DNA from: Bacteroidota bacterium
GTDB taxonomy: Bacteria; Bacteroidota; Ignavibacteria; UBA10030; UBA8401
NCBI GenBank assembly: GCA_013361065.1
Contig: JABWAK010000002.1
Coordinates: 66,273-98,601 of the forward strand
Reading direction: 5' to 3'
Length of the DNA stretch: 32,329 nucleotides
The translations under genes were made by a program, and so were the position numbers. Shown piece by piece: positions 15,045-23,418 of the stretch (position 1 is its first letter; the number at the start of each line of letters is the position of its first letter). The notes below the pieces were generated by a model. It was not told where the DNA came from and searched no databases. It saw only the letters and a program-made list of their open reading frames with translations.

Positions 15045-15466
15045 AACGGACCGTGCTGATATACGGCGGCTCTATGGCCGCTCTTATCGTGCTGCTGAAG
15101 ATCGTGGAGTACCGGTATTTCGTCTTCGGTGACCTGACCGCCGAATTCTTCGTCGGTTTCATCGCCCTCCTCTTCACCGGTCTCGGCGTCTGGGTCGGAT
15201 GGAAACTGACCCGCCGCACCGTCATCGTCCGGGACCCGGATTTTGTCCCGGATGCCTCCGCACTGGCATCGCTCGGCATCAGCAAGCGAGAGCTGGAGGT
15301 GCTGGAACTGATCGCGCAGGGACTCTCCAACCGCGAGATCGCGGAGAGACTCTTCCTCTCCCCCCACACGGTGAAATCGCATTCCTCCAGCCTGTTCATC
15401 AAACTCGGTGCGCGGCGCAGGACGGAGGCGATCAAGCGGGCAAAGGAGCTGGGAGTGCTGGAATAG
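15041..15466 (+). CDS. Membrane-anchored LuxR-type HTH protein
   Basis: The protein has 141 residues. Two transmembrane helices (residues ~5-25 and ~35-57) precede a short linker and a LuxR/GerE helix-turn-helix (residues ~80-140). The HTH reads SKRELEVLELIAQGLSNREIAERLFLSPHTVKSHSS, with the signature ending KLGARRRTEAI. There is no receiver or sensor domain, so DNA binding would happen at the membrane, possibly governed by dimerisation in the bilayer or by a membrane partner. The start overlaps the acetyltransferase stop as ATGA. The adjacent DUF4199 membrane protein is a candidate partner; similar pairings occur in Bacteroidota from general knowledge. Confidence 0.87.
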   Translation: MKRTVLIYGGSMAALIVLLKIVEYRYFVFGDLTAEFFVGFIALLFTGLGVWVGWKLTRRTVIVRDPDFVPDASALASLGISKRELEVLELIAQGLSNREIAERLFLSPHTVKSHSSSLFIKLGARRRTEAIKRAKELGVLE

Positions 15467-15669
15467 ACCTCCCCGGTCAACCACTCCTCTGAAGTTGGAG
15501 CCCACCTATATAAGGGAAGAAGATGGACTCCACCAAAAGCATGAAATTGCCCATTTCATCCTTTCGGGTGATGCATCCCGTAGCCCCGGCAGTGTATCTT
15601 GGATGCAGATTCGCTGCCGGAACCGGCGGACGAACATGACCGAATCTCACACCAATCTAAGGATCACCT

Positions 15670-16209
15670 ATGCGTAAGATCGTCCTGGTCTACGGCTCCA
15701 TCGCCGGCATCCTGATGGACCTGCTCTTCCTGCTCAGCTTCTGGATGATGCAGAACGACATGCTCTCCTTCGAGAACAGCGAGCTGTTCGGCTACACCAC
15801 CATGATCATCGTCCTCTCGCTGATCTTCATGGGGGTGAAGTCCTACCGCGACAACCATCTGAACGGCGTGATGACCTTCGGCGCCGGAGCGAAGACAGGC
15901 ATCCTCATCGCCGCGATCGCGGCGCTGTTCTATGCCGGCGGCTGGGAGGTCTATTATAACACGGTCCCGAACGTGCGGGAGACCTTCATGGCGCGGTACG
16001 AAGAGATGAACGTGAAGAAGATGCGTCACGAAGGAGCAACGGAAGAGAAGATCGCCGAGAAGCGGGCGGAGCTGCAGAAGATGGCGGAATGGTACAAGAA
16101 CCCGTTCTTCCGCTTCGGGATGACGCTGGTGGAGATCTTCCCGCTCGGCCTGGTGGTAGCGCTCATCAGCGCCGGTATCCTGCGGAAGAAGAACGTGCTG
16201 CCTGCCTGA
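15670..16209 (+). CDS. DUF4199-family membrane protein
   Basis: The protein has 179 residues and four hydrophobic helices: ~5-25, ~42-60, ~75-93 and ~152-172. A charged segment between helices 3 and 4 (ARYEEMNVKKMRHEGATEEKIAEK) is probably soluble and coiled. The order and FxFGxxMTxVEIFPLGLVVALISA-like end match DUF4199, a family of unknown function common in Bacteroidota. AAGGA lies eight bases before the ATG. It follows the membrane LuxR-type gene by 203 bases. That spacer holds an imperfect stem (TGGAG…CTCCA, near 15494-15539) and a CCGGCAG/CTGCCGG stem further on, but no gene. Confidence 0.85.
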   Translation: MRKIVLVYGSIAGILMDLLFLLSFWMMQNDMLSFENSELFGYTTMIIVLSLIFMGVKSYRDNHLNGVMTFGAGAKTGILIAAIAALFYAGGWEVYYNTVPNVRETFMARYEEMNVKKMRHEGATEEKIAEKRAELQKMAEWYKNPFFRFGMTLVEIFPLGLVVALISAGILRKKNVLPA

Positions 16210-16214
16210 GGTTC

Positions 16215-16257
16215 CGGGGAAAGCGGGAATGCTCGCTGCGGTTCCCGCCGTTCCCCG
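16215..16257 (+). terminator. Strong two-part GC hairpin, candidate terminator
   Basis: Two stacked 7-bp stems, CGGGGAA/TTCCCCG and GCGGGAA/TTCCCGC, with a 12-base loop lie just after the DUF4199 stop. There is no T-run, so termination is likely but unproven. Confidence 0.4.
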
Positions 16258-16360
16258 ACAATTCGTGACAATTCCGAACAACGGAATGACACCTCCCGGT
16301 TCATTTTTCCCTATCATGGACCGTTCATTCATGCCATGATCAACAACGGGAGCCTCCTCC

Positions 16361-17485
16361 ATGCTGTCCGAATCCAACAGCCGGCGATTCCGCTTCTGGT
16401 CCTTCGTCTCGATGGTCCTGCTGGTGTTCGTCCACGGATACAATCTGGATATCCGCTATCTCCATCCTTCCACCATGCCGGACGAGCCGATGACCGTCAC
16501 CGCCTTCATCGAGTACTGGCTTGCCAACGGACTCCTCCGCTTCCGTATCCCGATGCTCTTCCTCATCTCCGGGTACCTGTTTGCGATGCACGACCATGTG
16601 CCGCAGGGAACGCGGATGAAGAAACGTCTCCGCACACTGCTGGTGCCGTACCTGCTCTGGAGCGCCGCAGGCTTCGCGCTCGTTGCTGTGATGGAGATGA
16701 CCGTGCTCGGGACGGACATCCTCCGCACGACCCGGATGCTGCAGATCGGCGAGAACACCGTCCTGCTGAGCGATTACACCTGGCAGGAGATGCTCGGACG
16801 CTGGATCTTCATGCCGGTACCGTACCAGCTCTGGTTCCTCCGTTCCCTGCTGATGCTGAACCTGCTCTATCCCGCACTGCGCTGGTGCGTCACCCATCCG
16901 ACGGCACCGAAGATCTTCTTCCCGGCCGCCGTGCTGTTCTGGTTCGCTTCGTTCAACATCCTGTTCGTGGAAGGGGAAGGTCTGCTCTTCTTCAGTCTCG
17001 GCGTGTGGATGCGGAAACGGTCGTTCGATCTGGACGGACCGGCGCCGCTGATGCATCCGGGGTGGTGGGGAACGCTCTTCGCTGTGACCGCAACAGTGAA
17101 AACCGTACTGGCATTCACCGGGATCCCGGGTGCGGGGGACTGGATCTACCCGCTGCTGCTGCTCCTGCACAAGACGACCGTGCTGACCGGCGTGATCTTC
17201 GCATGGTTTGCAGGACGCAGCCTCGCTGAACGATGGATGGAGAAAAGGTGGTTCGCTTCACTGACCGGTTACTCATTCATCATCTATGCACTGCATGCAC
17301 CGTTCGTCGCCTTCGCCATCGACGGCGTGTTCCGGTATGTGCACCACCTGCCGTTCTACCGGCTCGGAACGTTCTTCCTGCTGCCGCTGGCGGTGATCGC
17401 GATGTGCATTATGATAGGATGGGCGCTGAAGAGGACCGTCCCTCGGTTCTACGGCTTACTCACCGGCGGACGGGGCCTGGCATGA
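16361..17485 (+). CDS. Acyltransferase family 3 membrane protein
   Basis: The protein has 374 residues and about ten transmembrane helices. The family marks are visible: VHGYN with H25 at the end of helix 1, RFRIPMLFLISGYLF (R62-I-P64), LWFLRSLLMLNL in the middle and YSFIIYALHAPF near the end. These enzymes move acetyl, succinyl or other acyl groups to sugars of lipopolysaccharide, capsule or peptidoglycan, using a conserved membrane histidine and arginine. The specific acceptor is unknown. GGGAG lies eight bases before the ATG. It follows the DUF4199 gene by 151 bases. Confidence 0.9.
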   Translation: MLSESNSRRFRFWSFVSMVLLVFVHGYNLDIRYLHPSTMPDEPMTVTAFIEYWLANGLLRFRIPMLFLISGYLFAMHDHVPQGTRMKKRLRTLLVPYLLWSAAGFALVAVMEMTVLGTDILRTTRMLQIGENTVLLSDYTWQEMLGRWIFMPVPYQLWFLRSLLMLNLLYPALRWCVTHPTAPKIFFPAAVLFWFASFNILFVEGEGLLFFSLGVWMRKRSFDLDGPAPLMHPGWWGTLFAVTATVKTVLAFTGIPGAGDWIYPLLLLLHKTTVLTGVIFAWFAGRSLAERWMEKRWFASLTGYSFIIYALHAPFVAFAIDGVFRYVHHLPFYRLGTFFLLPLAVIAMCIMIGWALKRTVPRFYGLLTGGRGLA

Positions 17486-17526
17486 CGTTCATATAGTGTC
17501 TTGATGGTCAATTTCATATACATAAT

Positions 17527-17563
17527 TACCGTGTTTACAATCTGCTATAACGTAAATACGGTA
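17527..17563. promoter_or_regulatory. 12-bp inverted repeat in spacer
   Basis: TACCGTGTTTAC (17527-17538) pairs with GTAAATACGGTA (17552-17563), with one G-U and a 13-base loop. No T-run follows, so it may be an operator or an RNA hairpin in the AT-rich 200-base spacer between the acyltransferase and the secreted protein. Confidence 0.4.
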
Positions 17564-17686
17564 CTCGTTCTCTTTAAATGATACTTCCGGAATATTCACC
17601 ATGAATGATTCTTGATATCAAACCAATTAGTTGTTACTCTGCGGAACGACATTGTCTTTTGCCACTCTGTTTAACAGCACATAACA

Positions 17687-20347
17687 ATGAACATTCCTCG
17701 CTCACACTCTGCCTCTTTCGCGACAGCATTCTTCTCTCTCTTATGTGTTCTCACTACTGATTTCGCCCGGGCACAACATTGGAGTGCTCCGCGGACAATC
17801 GCCGAAGGGCTGTCCCCGGGAAATTATCATCTGAAACTGTACGCAGACGATACACTCCACACCATTTTCCAGAACTACACTGTTCGTGGTTCTATCTATT
17901 ACTCCACAGGGGACACCGCAGCATGGTCTGTCCCCCAACCAATTAGCGGCACCAATTCCTTTTTTGGTTCATTCGCGCTCTCGCCAACCGGTAAACGGAG
18001 CATGGTCTTCAGCCGGGGGGATTATCCCCATCAGGTGATTTCCCTGTCCCGGTTCGACAATGGTTCGTGGAAATCACCTGTCGACCTGTATGACGGTGAC
18101 CACAATTCTGCTTTCCCGGCGGTTGCCTACAACCAGGATACGCTCCTCATCGCATGGATGAACGGCACCAACAATTATATGGACCCGGTCCCCGGTGATG
18201 TCTATACCGGCATTGTCTCCGCAGATACGATCCTTCACCAAACGAAAGTGTCCACCGGGAACAAGGGCGCCTGGTCCATTTCTATTGTTAAGGACGCGAA
18301 CAATACCCCTTCGGTGTTGTGGCAATCGCTCGATGCCCGGCTGGAATCCCGACTTTATCATTCCTTGAAGACGAGCGGTCAGTGGACCGCGCCGACGGAG
18401 ATTGGCTACGGTCGTTTCCCGGTGGGGATCGCCGGTCCGGAAGGAATGCTGCAGGTCATCTATCATAATGAGATCAAAAGCCGCATCGGCTATCGGCAAT
18501 ACAACGGGACATCCTGGAGCGGTGAGACTGTATTGCCGCAGAGTAATGCGCCAAGTTCAACCGGGCACGGGAATCATAAGATCGTCATGATCGGAAATAC
18601 TCCGCTGGCTCAGTGGTCTACCGGAGAGTCGATCATGATGGCAATCCAAAAGGATGGACGATGGTCTCGTCCCCGATTGTTCACCGTCGGAACGGGAGAA
18701 GCTGCCGATATTGCAGTGACAAAAGGATCATTGCTCAACATTGTTTGGAAGTCGGGCGGGAACATGTATCATTCCTTCTCTTCCGTCGATACCATACCTC
18801 CCGTCTTTGCTTCCTTCCCGAAACTCCTCCGCGATACAATCGAAGCGGGCACTCCCGTTACCGTGAACTGGAAGATAAGCGGGAGCGATACGATGTTTCA
18901 CACCGAGATCGCGTTCTCCACGGATCTGGGTGCGACATGGAAGGTCATTGATACCGTTGCATCGCGCGAGACATCGTATACATTCACACCCCCGGTATTG
19001 TTCTCCGACAGTTGCCTCATACGCATGACCGCCGATGACTTTTGGTTGAATAAACAATCCGCCTATTCCACAACATTCTCCATCCGTAATTTACCTCCCC
19101 GGTCATTCTCCCTCTCCGGGCCGTTGGAGAACACCATCGTTACGCCGAATATTGTTGCATTCACCTGGGAGGCATCCGCCGATATTTCGCGGGATACTAT
19201 CCGGTATTCGCTTCGGGTGAAAAGCATGCTCGCCCAAGCGGGGTTGGACACAACGTTTCCGCCGACCCTGACAACATCGGCATCACTTACCATCAAGCCT
19301 GTTTCGGTCAACGACACGATGTTTGCCTGGTCCGTTATAGCACACGATGGTATCGATTCGACCATGAATATCGGAGGTCCTCGAACATTCATCCGTCCCA
19401 TACCGCCGCCGATTCTCCCGTTCCCACTCTTTCAGCCGTTTGACAGTGCCCGATCCAATGTTCCCAATCTGCAGTTTACATGGAGAAAGCCGATGAATCG
19501 ACTGTATGATATTATGCGGTACCATTTGCGAATTTTTTCTGCCCCTGCTGACTCTGCGCCGCCAGTTTTCGACACTCTGATCCCCAATATCCTGTCCACC
19601 TCTTTAACGGTCGGTAAATTCGTGCTGCTTCCCGTTGCATCATATGCGGACAGTCTTTTCTACTGGCATGTCCTTGCTGATGATGGATTTGATACGGTCC
19701 ACAATATCGGCGGCGAGCGCCGTCTGGTTCTTGCCCTCCCGGCTGTAAGAACAATACCTTCCAGCATCGATTTTGGGACTGTCACGCCTGCTGCCACCGT
19801 ATTCAGCGACCTGAAGATCTACCTTCCGTACATCAGAAAGATCTCTGTTGATTCGATATATTTCATCCGCAAACGATTCTTCACCACTGCCCCGTCCATT
19901 CCGCCGGTATTGGTGAAAGGAGATACCCTCACCATTTCCGTTGGGTTCTCGCCTGATTCACTGATGATGTACGAGGACACGCTGGTGATCAGCGGAGAAC
20001 ATGCTGCGTTCACCATTGAAGTTCCTGTTCATGGTACTGCATCCTACTCCGTTGGTATTCCCGGCAGCAGGAATGACCGTCCGGTAGAATTCGGCTTGTC
20101 CCAGAACTTCCCAAACCCATTCAATCCCTCCACGGTCATCCCTTTCCACGTGAAAACAACCGGACGGACCACGCTTCGATTGTATGATGTTCTGGGAAGG
20201 GATTTAATGACGCTGTTCGACCAAATAGTGACGCCGGGATCCTATTCTGTCGAATTTGTAGGAAAGGATCTTCCCAGCGGTGTCTATATTTGCGTGATGC
20301 ATTCGGGACCGTTCACCGCTTCCCGAAAACTTTTGTTGGCAAAATAG
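17687..20347 (+). CDS. Large secreted propeller/Ig-like protein with type IX sorting domain
   Basis: The protein has 886 residues. The signal peptide (1-29) ends ARAQ. Residues ~30-370 carry six units with the pattern (G/A)-x-W-(S/T/K)-x-P (for example HWSAPRTI, GSWKSPVDL, GQWTAPTEI, GRWSRPRLF), consistent with a sialidase-like propeller. Residues ~375-690 hold fibronectin-like domains with repeated W-x-(I/V) and NIGG(P/E)R motifs. Residues ~695-790 resemble a HYDIN-like Ig domain (IDFGTVTPA…SVGFSPDS). The C-terminus has QNFPNPFNPSTVI, LYDVLGRDL and an RKLLLAK tail, the type A sorting signal of type IX secretion. A surface or secreted role is clear; the ligand is not. Confidence 0.85.
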   Translation: MNIPRSHSASFATAFFSLLCVLTTDFARAQHWSAPRTIAEGLSPGNYHLKLYADDTLHTIFQNYTVRGSIYYSTGDTAAWSVPQPISGTNSFFGSFALSPTGKRSMVFSRGDYPHQVISLSRFDNGSWKSPVDLYDGDHNSAFPAVAYNQDTLLIAWMNGTNNYMDPVPGDVYTGIVSADTILHQTKVSTGNKGAWSISIVKDANNTPSVLWQSLDARLESRLYHSLKTSGQWTAPTEIGYGRFPVGIAGPEGMLQVIYHNEIKSRIGYRQYNGTSWSGETVLPQSNAPSSTGHGNHKIVMIGNTPLAQWSTGESIMMAIQKDGRWSRPRLFTVGTGEAADIAVTKGSLLNIVWKSGGNMYHSFSSVDTIPPVFASFPKLLRDTIEAGTPVTVNWKISGSDTMFHTEIAFSTDLGATWKVIDTVASRETSYTFTPPVLFSDSCLIRMTADDFWLNKQSAYSTTFSIRNLPPRSFSLSGPLENTIVTPNIVAFTWEASADISRDTIRYSLRVKSMLAQAGLDTTFPPTLTTSASLTIKPVSVNDTMFAWSVIAHDGIDSTMNIGGPRTFIRPIPPPILPFPLFQPFDSARSNVPNLQFTWRKPMNRLYDIMRYHLRIFSAPADSAPPVFDTLIPNILSTSLTVGKFVLLPVASYADSLFYWHVLADDGFDTVHNIGGERRLVLALPAVRTIPSSIDFGTVTPAATVFSDLKIYLPYIRKISVDSIYFIRKRFFTTAPSIPPVLVKGDTLTISVGFSPDSLMMYEDTLVISGEHAAFTIEVPVHGTASYSVGIPGSRNDRPVEFGLSQNFPNPFNPSTVIPFHVKTTGRTTLRLYDVLGRDLMTLFDQIVTPGSYSVEFVGKDLPSGVYICVMHSGPFTASRKLLLAK

Positions 20348-20554
20348 ATCAACGCACATGATCGATGCGATGCACGGTCTTGGGGAGTTGTGGTGAGAAC
20401 AGCGGTGATGCGGTTCCATGGTCCTGCATCCGATTGAAGAGCAATGGTGTGACGACTGTTCCGTTTCCTTGACGATCATCAATGCCGGCCATTTGGAACT
20501 GTTCGGATTCTTCTCTACTTTCGTCATGATGAACCCGACCATTGGTGATATCCT

Positions 20555-21655
20555 GTGAACATCGTATCCATCATCGTTCTGCTGGGAGCACTGCAGGGCT
20601 TCCTCCTGTCGTTCTCCATCAGCAGCATGAAACGAGGCAACAAGCAAGCGAATAGGATCGTTGCATTGTACATCCTCTTCATTGCCATCACCCTGCTGGG
20701 GCGGTACGCGTATACCGTTACTTCCGAATCGCTGTTCTTTGCAAAACTTCTCTTCGTCGGTGATTTTGTCATCTTTTTTTACGGCCCCCTCCTCTATCTG
20801 TATTTTCTGCGTCTCTTCCAAATTCGGCCAACGGTTCAGGTGGCACTATGGGTCCATTTCATTCCTTTAATGGTGTTTTCTGCGGTCATTTTGCCATTCC
20901 TAGGACTCGATACACCGCAATTCATAGTGTACAGCGGAAGGCTTGAGTATATCTTTTATTTCTTGGAAGGTGTCGCCATTGTCCAGAACTTCTTCTACGT
21001 GTGGGTCAATGCCGGTTTGATCCGCAATTATCGGAAGGAGAGTGTGCGGGTCAGCTCGGCTGTACCGCAGATGCAATTCTATATAGTTCTGCTCGGTATT
21101 ACTGCCATTGGATTGTTTTTTTGGACGATAAGCTTCTTGCTCCGGTTCATTGACCCGGAGGGTTTTCATGGTTTTTTGGGATATCAAATGGTATGGATCA
21201 GTTTGTCGGCACTGATCATTGCGTTGGGATATTATACGATGCGGAATCCGGAAGCTCTCACCGGCTTGGAGGGGGCTGAAGATGCGAGCGAAACACCGCA
21301 GCCGCTGAAGAATGCCGATGCATTGCTTCGTCAGCTCGACGAAATCATGAAAAGCCATAGGCCCTTCCTTGAACCTAAGCTCACCCTTCCGGACCTTGCG
21401 AAAATCTCCGGATTACAAGTGCATATTCTTTCACGGGTGATCAACGAAGCAACCGGAAAAAATTTCTTCGAATTTGTCAATTCCTATCGCGTGGAGGAAT
21501 TCAAACGGATCGCCACCCCCGAACGGCTCCGGACGATGACGCTGTTCGCCCTTTCGTTGGAAGCCGGATTCAACTCCAAATCGACCTTCAATGCCGCTTT
21601 CAAGAAACTGACCAACCGCACACCGCGGGAATACTTCCGCACGTTGCCGCAATAG
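20555..21655 (+). CDS. 7TM-AraC transcriptional regulator
   Basis: The protein has 366 residues. Seven hydrophobic helices (residues ~1-235) are followed by a hydrophilic linker and a double helix-turn-helix of the AraC type (residues ~270-366: KLTLPDLAKISGLQVHILSRVI, then LSLEAGFNSKSTFNAAFKKLTNRTP). This layout is common in Bacteroidota and would couple a membrane signal to transcription. The start is GTG 20555 with GGTGA nearby; no better upstream start is visible. The preceding 207-base spacer has no gene I can support. The genes just downstream encode secreted propeller proteins, which are the obvious candidate targets. Confidence 0.87.
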   Translation: MNIVSIIVLLGALQGFLLSFSISSMKRGNKQANRIVALYILFIAITLLGRYAYTVTSESLFFAKLLFVGDFVIFFYGPLLYLYFLRLFQIRPTVQVALWVHFIPLMVFSAVILPFLGLDTPQFIVYSGRLEYIFYFLEGVAIVQNFFYVWVNAGLIRNYRKESVRVSSAVPQMQFYIVLLGITAIGLFFWTISFLLRFIDPEGFHGFLGYQMVWISLSALIIALGYYTMRNPEALTGLEGAEDASETPQPLKNADALLRQLDEIMKSHRPFLEPKLTLPDLAKISGLQVHILSRVINEATGKNFFEFVNSYRVEEFKRIATPERLRTMTLFALSLEAGFNSKSTFNAAFKKLTNRTPREYFRTLPQ

Positions 21656-21697
21656 TTGTATTTTTCGCCCATTTTCTACACCGTTTTGACCCAAGAA

Positions 21698-21719
21698 GTC
21701 CGACTTTATAAGGTCGGAC
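21698..21719. promoter_or_regulatory. Inverted repeat upstream of secreted-propeller operon
   Basis: GTCCGAC (21698-21704) and GTCGGAC (21713-21719) form a 7-bp perfect stem around TTTATAAG, about 75 bases before the ATG at 21794. There is no T-run. It could be a binding site for the neighbouring 7TM-AraC protein or a leader hairpin. Confidence 0.4.
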
Positions 21720-21793
21720 GATTCCCCCGTTACAGCTCCGTATCGTGGTGCAGTCATTCACCACACCAATCACCACCACTATACAGGAGCTTT

Positions 21794-22924
21794 ATGAACA
21801 TCGTCTTCCGCATTGCCGCACTGATCGTGATGACCGGCGGGATCCTCTCCGCACAGAATGTCACAACACTCATCCAGGGGTCGTCCTTCAATGACGGTCT
21901 TGCGCTGGATGCACAGGGGAATATCTATGCTTCCTATTATTACAACACTGTCGTCACCAAGATCACCCCGCAAGGTAATGCAACGGCGTTCGCGACCGGA
22001 CTCTCCAGCCCTAACGGATTAACATTCGGACCGGACGGGAATCTCTACATCCCCAACGCCACCGGTGGGACGATCACCCGGGTGACGCAGGCAGGGGTGA
22101 AATCGACATTCCTCACGATCGCCGATCCCGCCACCATCATGTTCAATTCCGACGGAAGCATGCTGGTGACCCATTACAATCTGAACAAGATCTCCCATGT
22201 CGACACAGCCAAGAATGTCACCACGTTTCTGTCCGGAAGTCCGTTGAACGGTCCGATCGGACTTGTCCGGGATACCGCCGGGACGCTGTACATCGCGAAC
22301 TTCACGGACGGTAAAGTGTTCCGGTATCACCGCGCGGACAGTCTGCAGCAGATCGCTGATATCCCGGGATGGCTCGGGTTCATGGCCATCTCACGCAACA
22401 CATTGTTCGTGACCGGATACCAGCAATGTCGCATCTATCGCATCCCGCTGAACGGCGGACCGACCACCTCCATCGCCGGGAACGGCGGACTGGAAACGGT
22501 CGACGGCCCGTTCCTCAGCGCTTCCTTCGCCAATCCAAACGGCATCGCCATCACTCCTTCCGGCGATACGATGTATGTCTCCGATTACAGTACCCGTGCA
22601 CTGCGGCAGCTGACGGGATTCCATACGGTAACCTCTGTTCCCCGGGGTCGAAAGAGCGCTGCCTCCTTCCGTCTGGAACAGAATTATCCGAATCCGTTCA
22701 ATCCCTCCACCACCGTGTCGTTCAGTGTACCGCAACAGTCTCACGTGCGCATGGATGTCTATTCTATATTGGGTGAACGTGTCGCGCAGCTGATCGATGG
22801 CACAATGTCCGCCGGCGAACACTCCGCACTGTTCGACGGTTCCGAACTCGCCAGCGGCATGTACCTGATCCGTATGACGGTCGGTACAGCGACCGCAACG
22901 GTGAAAGCGCAGTTGATCAAATGA
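21794..22924 (+). CDS. Secreted NHL/SMP-30-like beta-propeller with type IX sorting domain (copy 1)
   Basis: The protein has 376 residues. The signal peptide ends ILSAQ. Residues ~25-285 are NHL/SMP-30-type repeats with 'LALDAQGNIYASYYYNTVVTKI', LTFGPDGNLYIPNATGGTITRV, 'GPIGLVRDTAGTLYIANFTDGKVFR' and IAITPSGDTMYVSDYSTRALRQL. The last ~80 residues are a type IX sorting domain (NYPNPFNPSTTVSFSV, YSILGERVAQ, GMYLIRM, KAQLIK). The start is fixed by AGGAG four bases before ATG 21794; the longer frame upstream is discarded. The stop overlaps the SnoaL-like start as ATGA. Closely related to the gene at 23415. Confidence 0.9.
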   Translation: MNIVFRIAALIVMTGGILSAQNVTTLIQGSSFNDGLALDAQGNIYASYYYNTVVTKITPQGNATAFATGLSSPNGLTFGPDGNLYIPNATGGTITRVTQAGVKSTFLTIADPATIMFNSDGSMLVTHYNLNKISHVDTAKNVTTFLSGSPLNGPIGLVRDTAGTLYIANFTDGKVFRYHRADSLQQIADIPGWLGFMAISRNTLFVTGYQQCRIYRIPLNGGPTTSIAGNGGLETVDGPFLSASFANPNGIAITPSGDTMYVSDYSTRALRQLTGFHTVTSVPRGRKSAASFRLEQNYPNPFNPSTTVSFSVPQQSHVRMDVYSILGERVAQLIDGTMSAGEHSALFDGSELASGMYLIRMTVGTATATVKAQLIK

Positions 22925-23418
22925 AGAGCTGCATTATTCTTACGATCCTCTGTTCCTTCGTTCTGTCCGCTCAGACTCCGCGCAGCACGGCCTTCGCCGA
23001 CACCACGGAACGGACACGCACCGTTGCGGAACAGTACCTCCGGCATTATTTCACCATGGATTTCGATGCCATGGGGGCACTGATGCATGAGGCGATCACA
23101 TTCGAGGACCCGACGGCACGGATGATCTTCGGTTCACAGAAGCATGAAGGAAAGGATTCGGTACTGGCGGCGATGCAGAAGGTGGTCGGTTCCATCACCG
23201 GAATGTCCCCGGACCACATCCGTCAGTTCGCATCCGGCAACACGTTGGTCTCGGAACTGACGCTCCGATGGTCCTTCCGAAGCCGGTCGGGAAAACCGGT
23301 CACCATCACCACGCCGCTGGTGATCGTGCTGATGGTCCAGGACGGCAAAGTGATCTGGCACCGGGATTATGGTGATTATACGACCTTCCGGCGCCAATAT
23401 GAGGAGCAGGTGAAATGA
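22921..23418 (+). CDS. Secreted SnoaL-like (NTF2-fold) protein
   Basis: The protein has 165 residues. A signal peptide (VLSAQ cleavage near 18) precedes a cone-shaped NTF2-like domain: VAEQYLRHYFTMDFDAMGALMHEAITFEDPT, 'HEGKDSVLAAMQKVVGSI' and 'VIVLMVQDGKVIWHRDYGDY'. The pattern matches SnoaL-like polyketide-cyclase relatives, which often bind or isomerise small hydrophobic compounds. No catalytic residue can be assigned. ATGA overlaps occur at both ends, so it is firmly embedded between the two propeller genes. Confidence 0.87.
   Translation: MKSCIILTILCSFVLSAQTPRSTAFADTTERTRTVAEQYLRHYFTMDFDAMGALMHEAITFEDPTARMIFGSQKHEGKDSVLAAMQKVVGSITGMSPDHIRQFASGNTLVSELTLRWSFRSRSGKPVTITTPLVIVLMVQDGKVIWHRDYGDYTTFRRQYEEQVK

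Noticed and set aside
16340-17170. Long minus-strand frame of 276 codons
   Set aside because: It lies wholly antisense to the acyltransferase, has skewed His/Glu/Gln-rich composition and matches no family.
20348-20554. Possible pseudogene in the 207-base spacer before the 7TM-AraC gene
   Set aside because: No frame gives a recognisable protein fragment; it is treated as non-coding.
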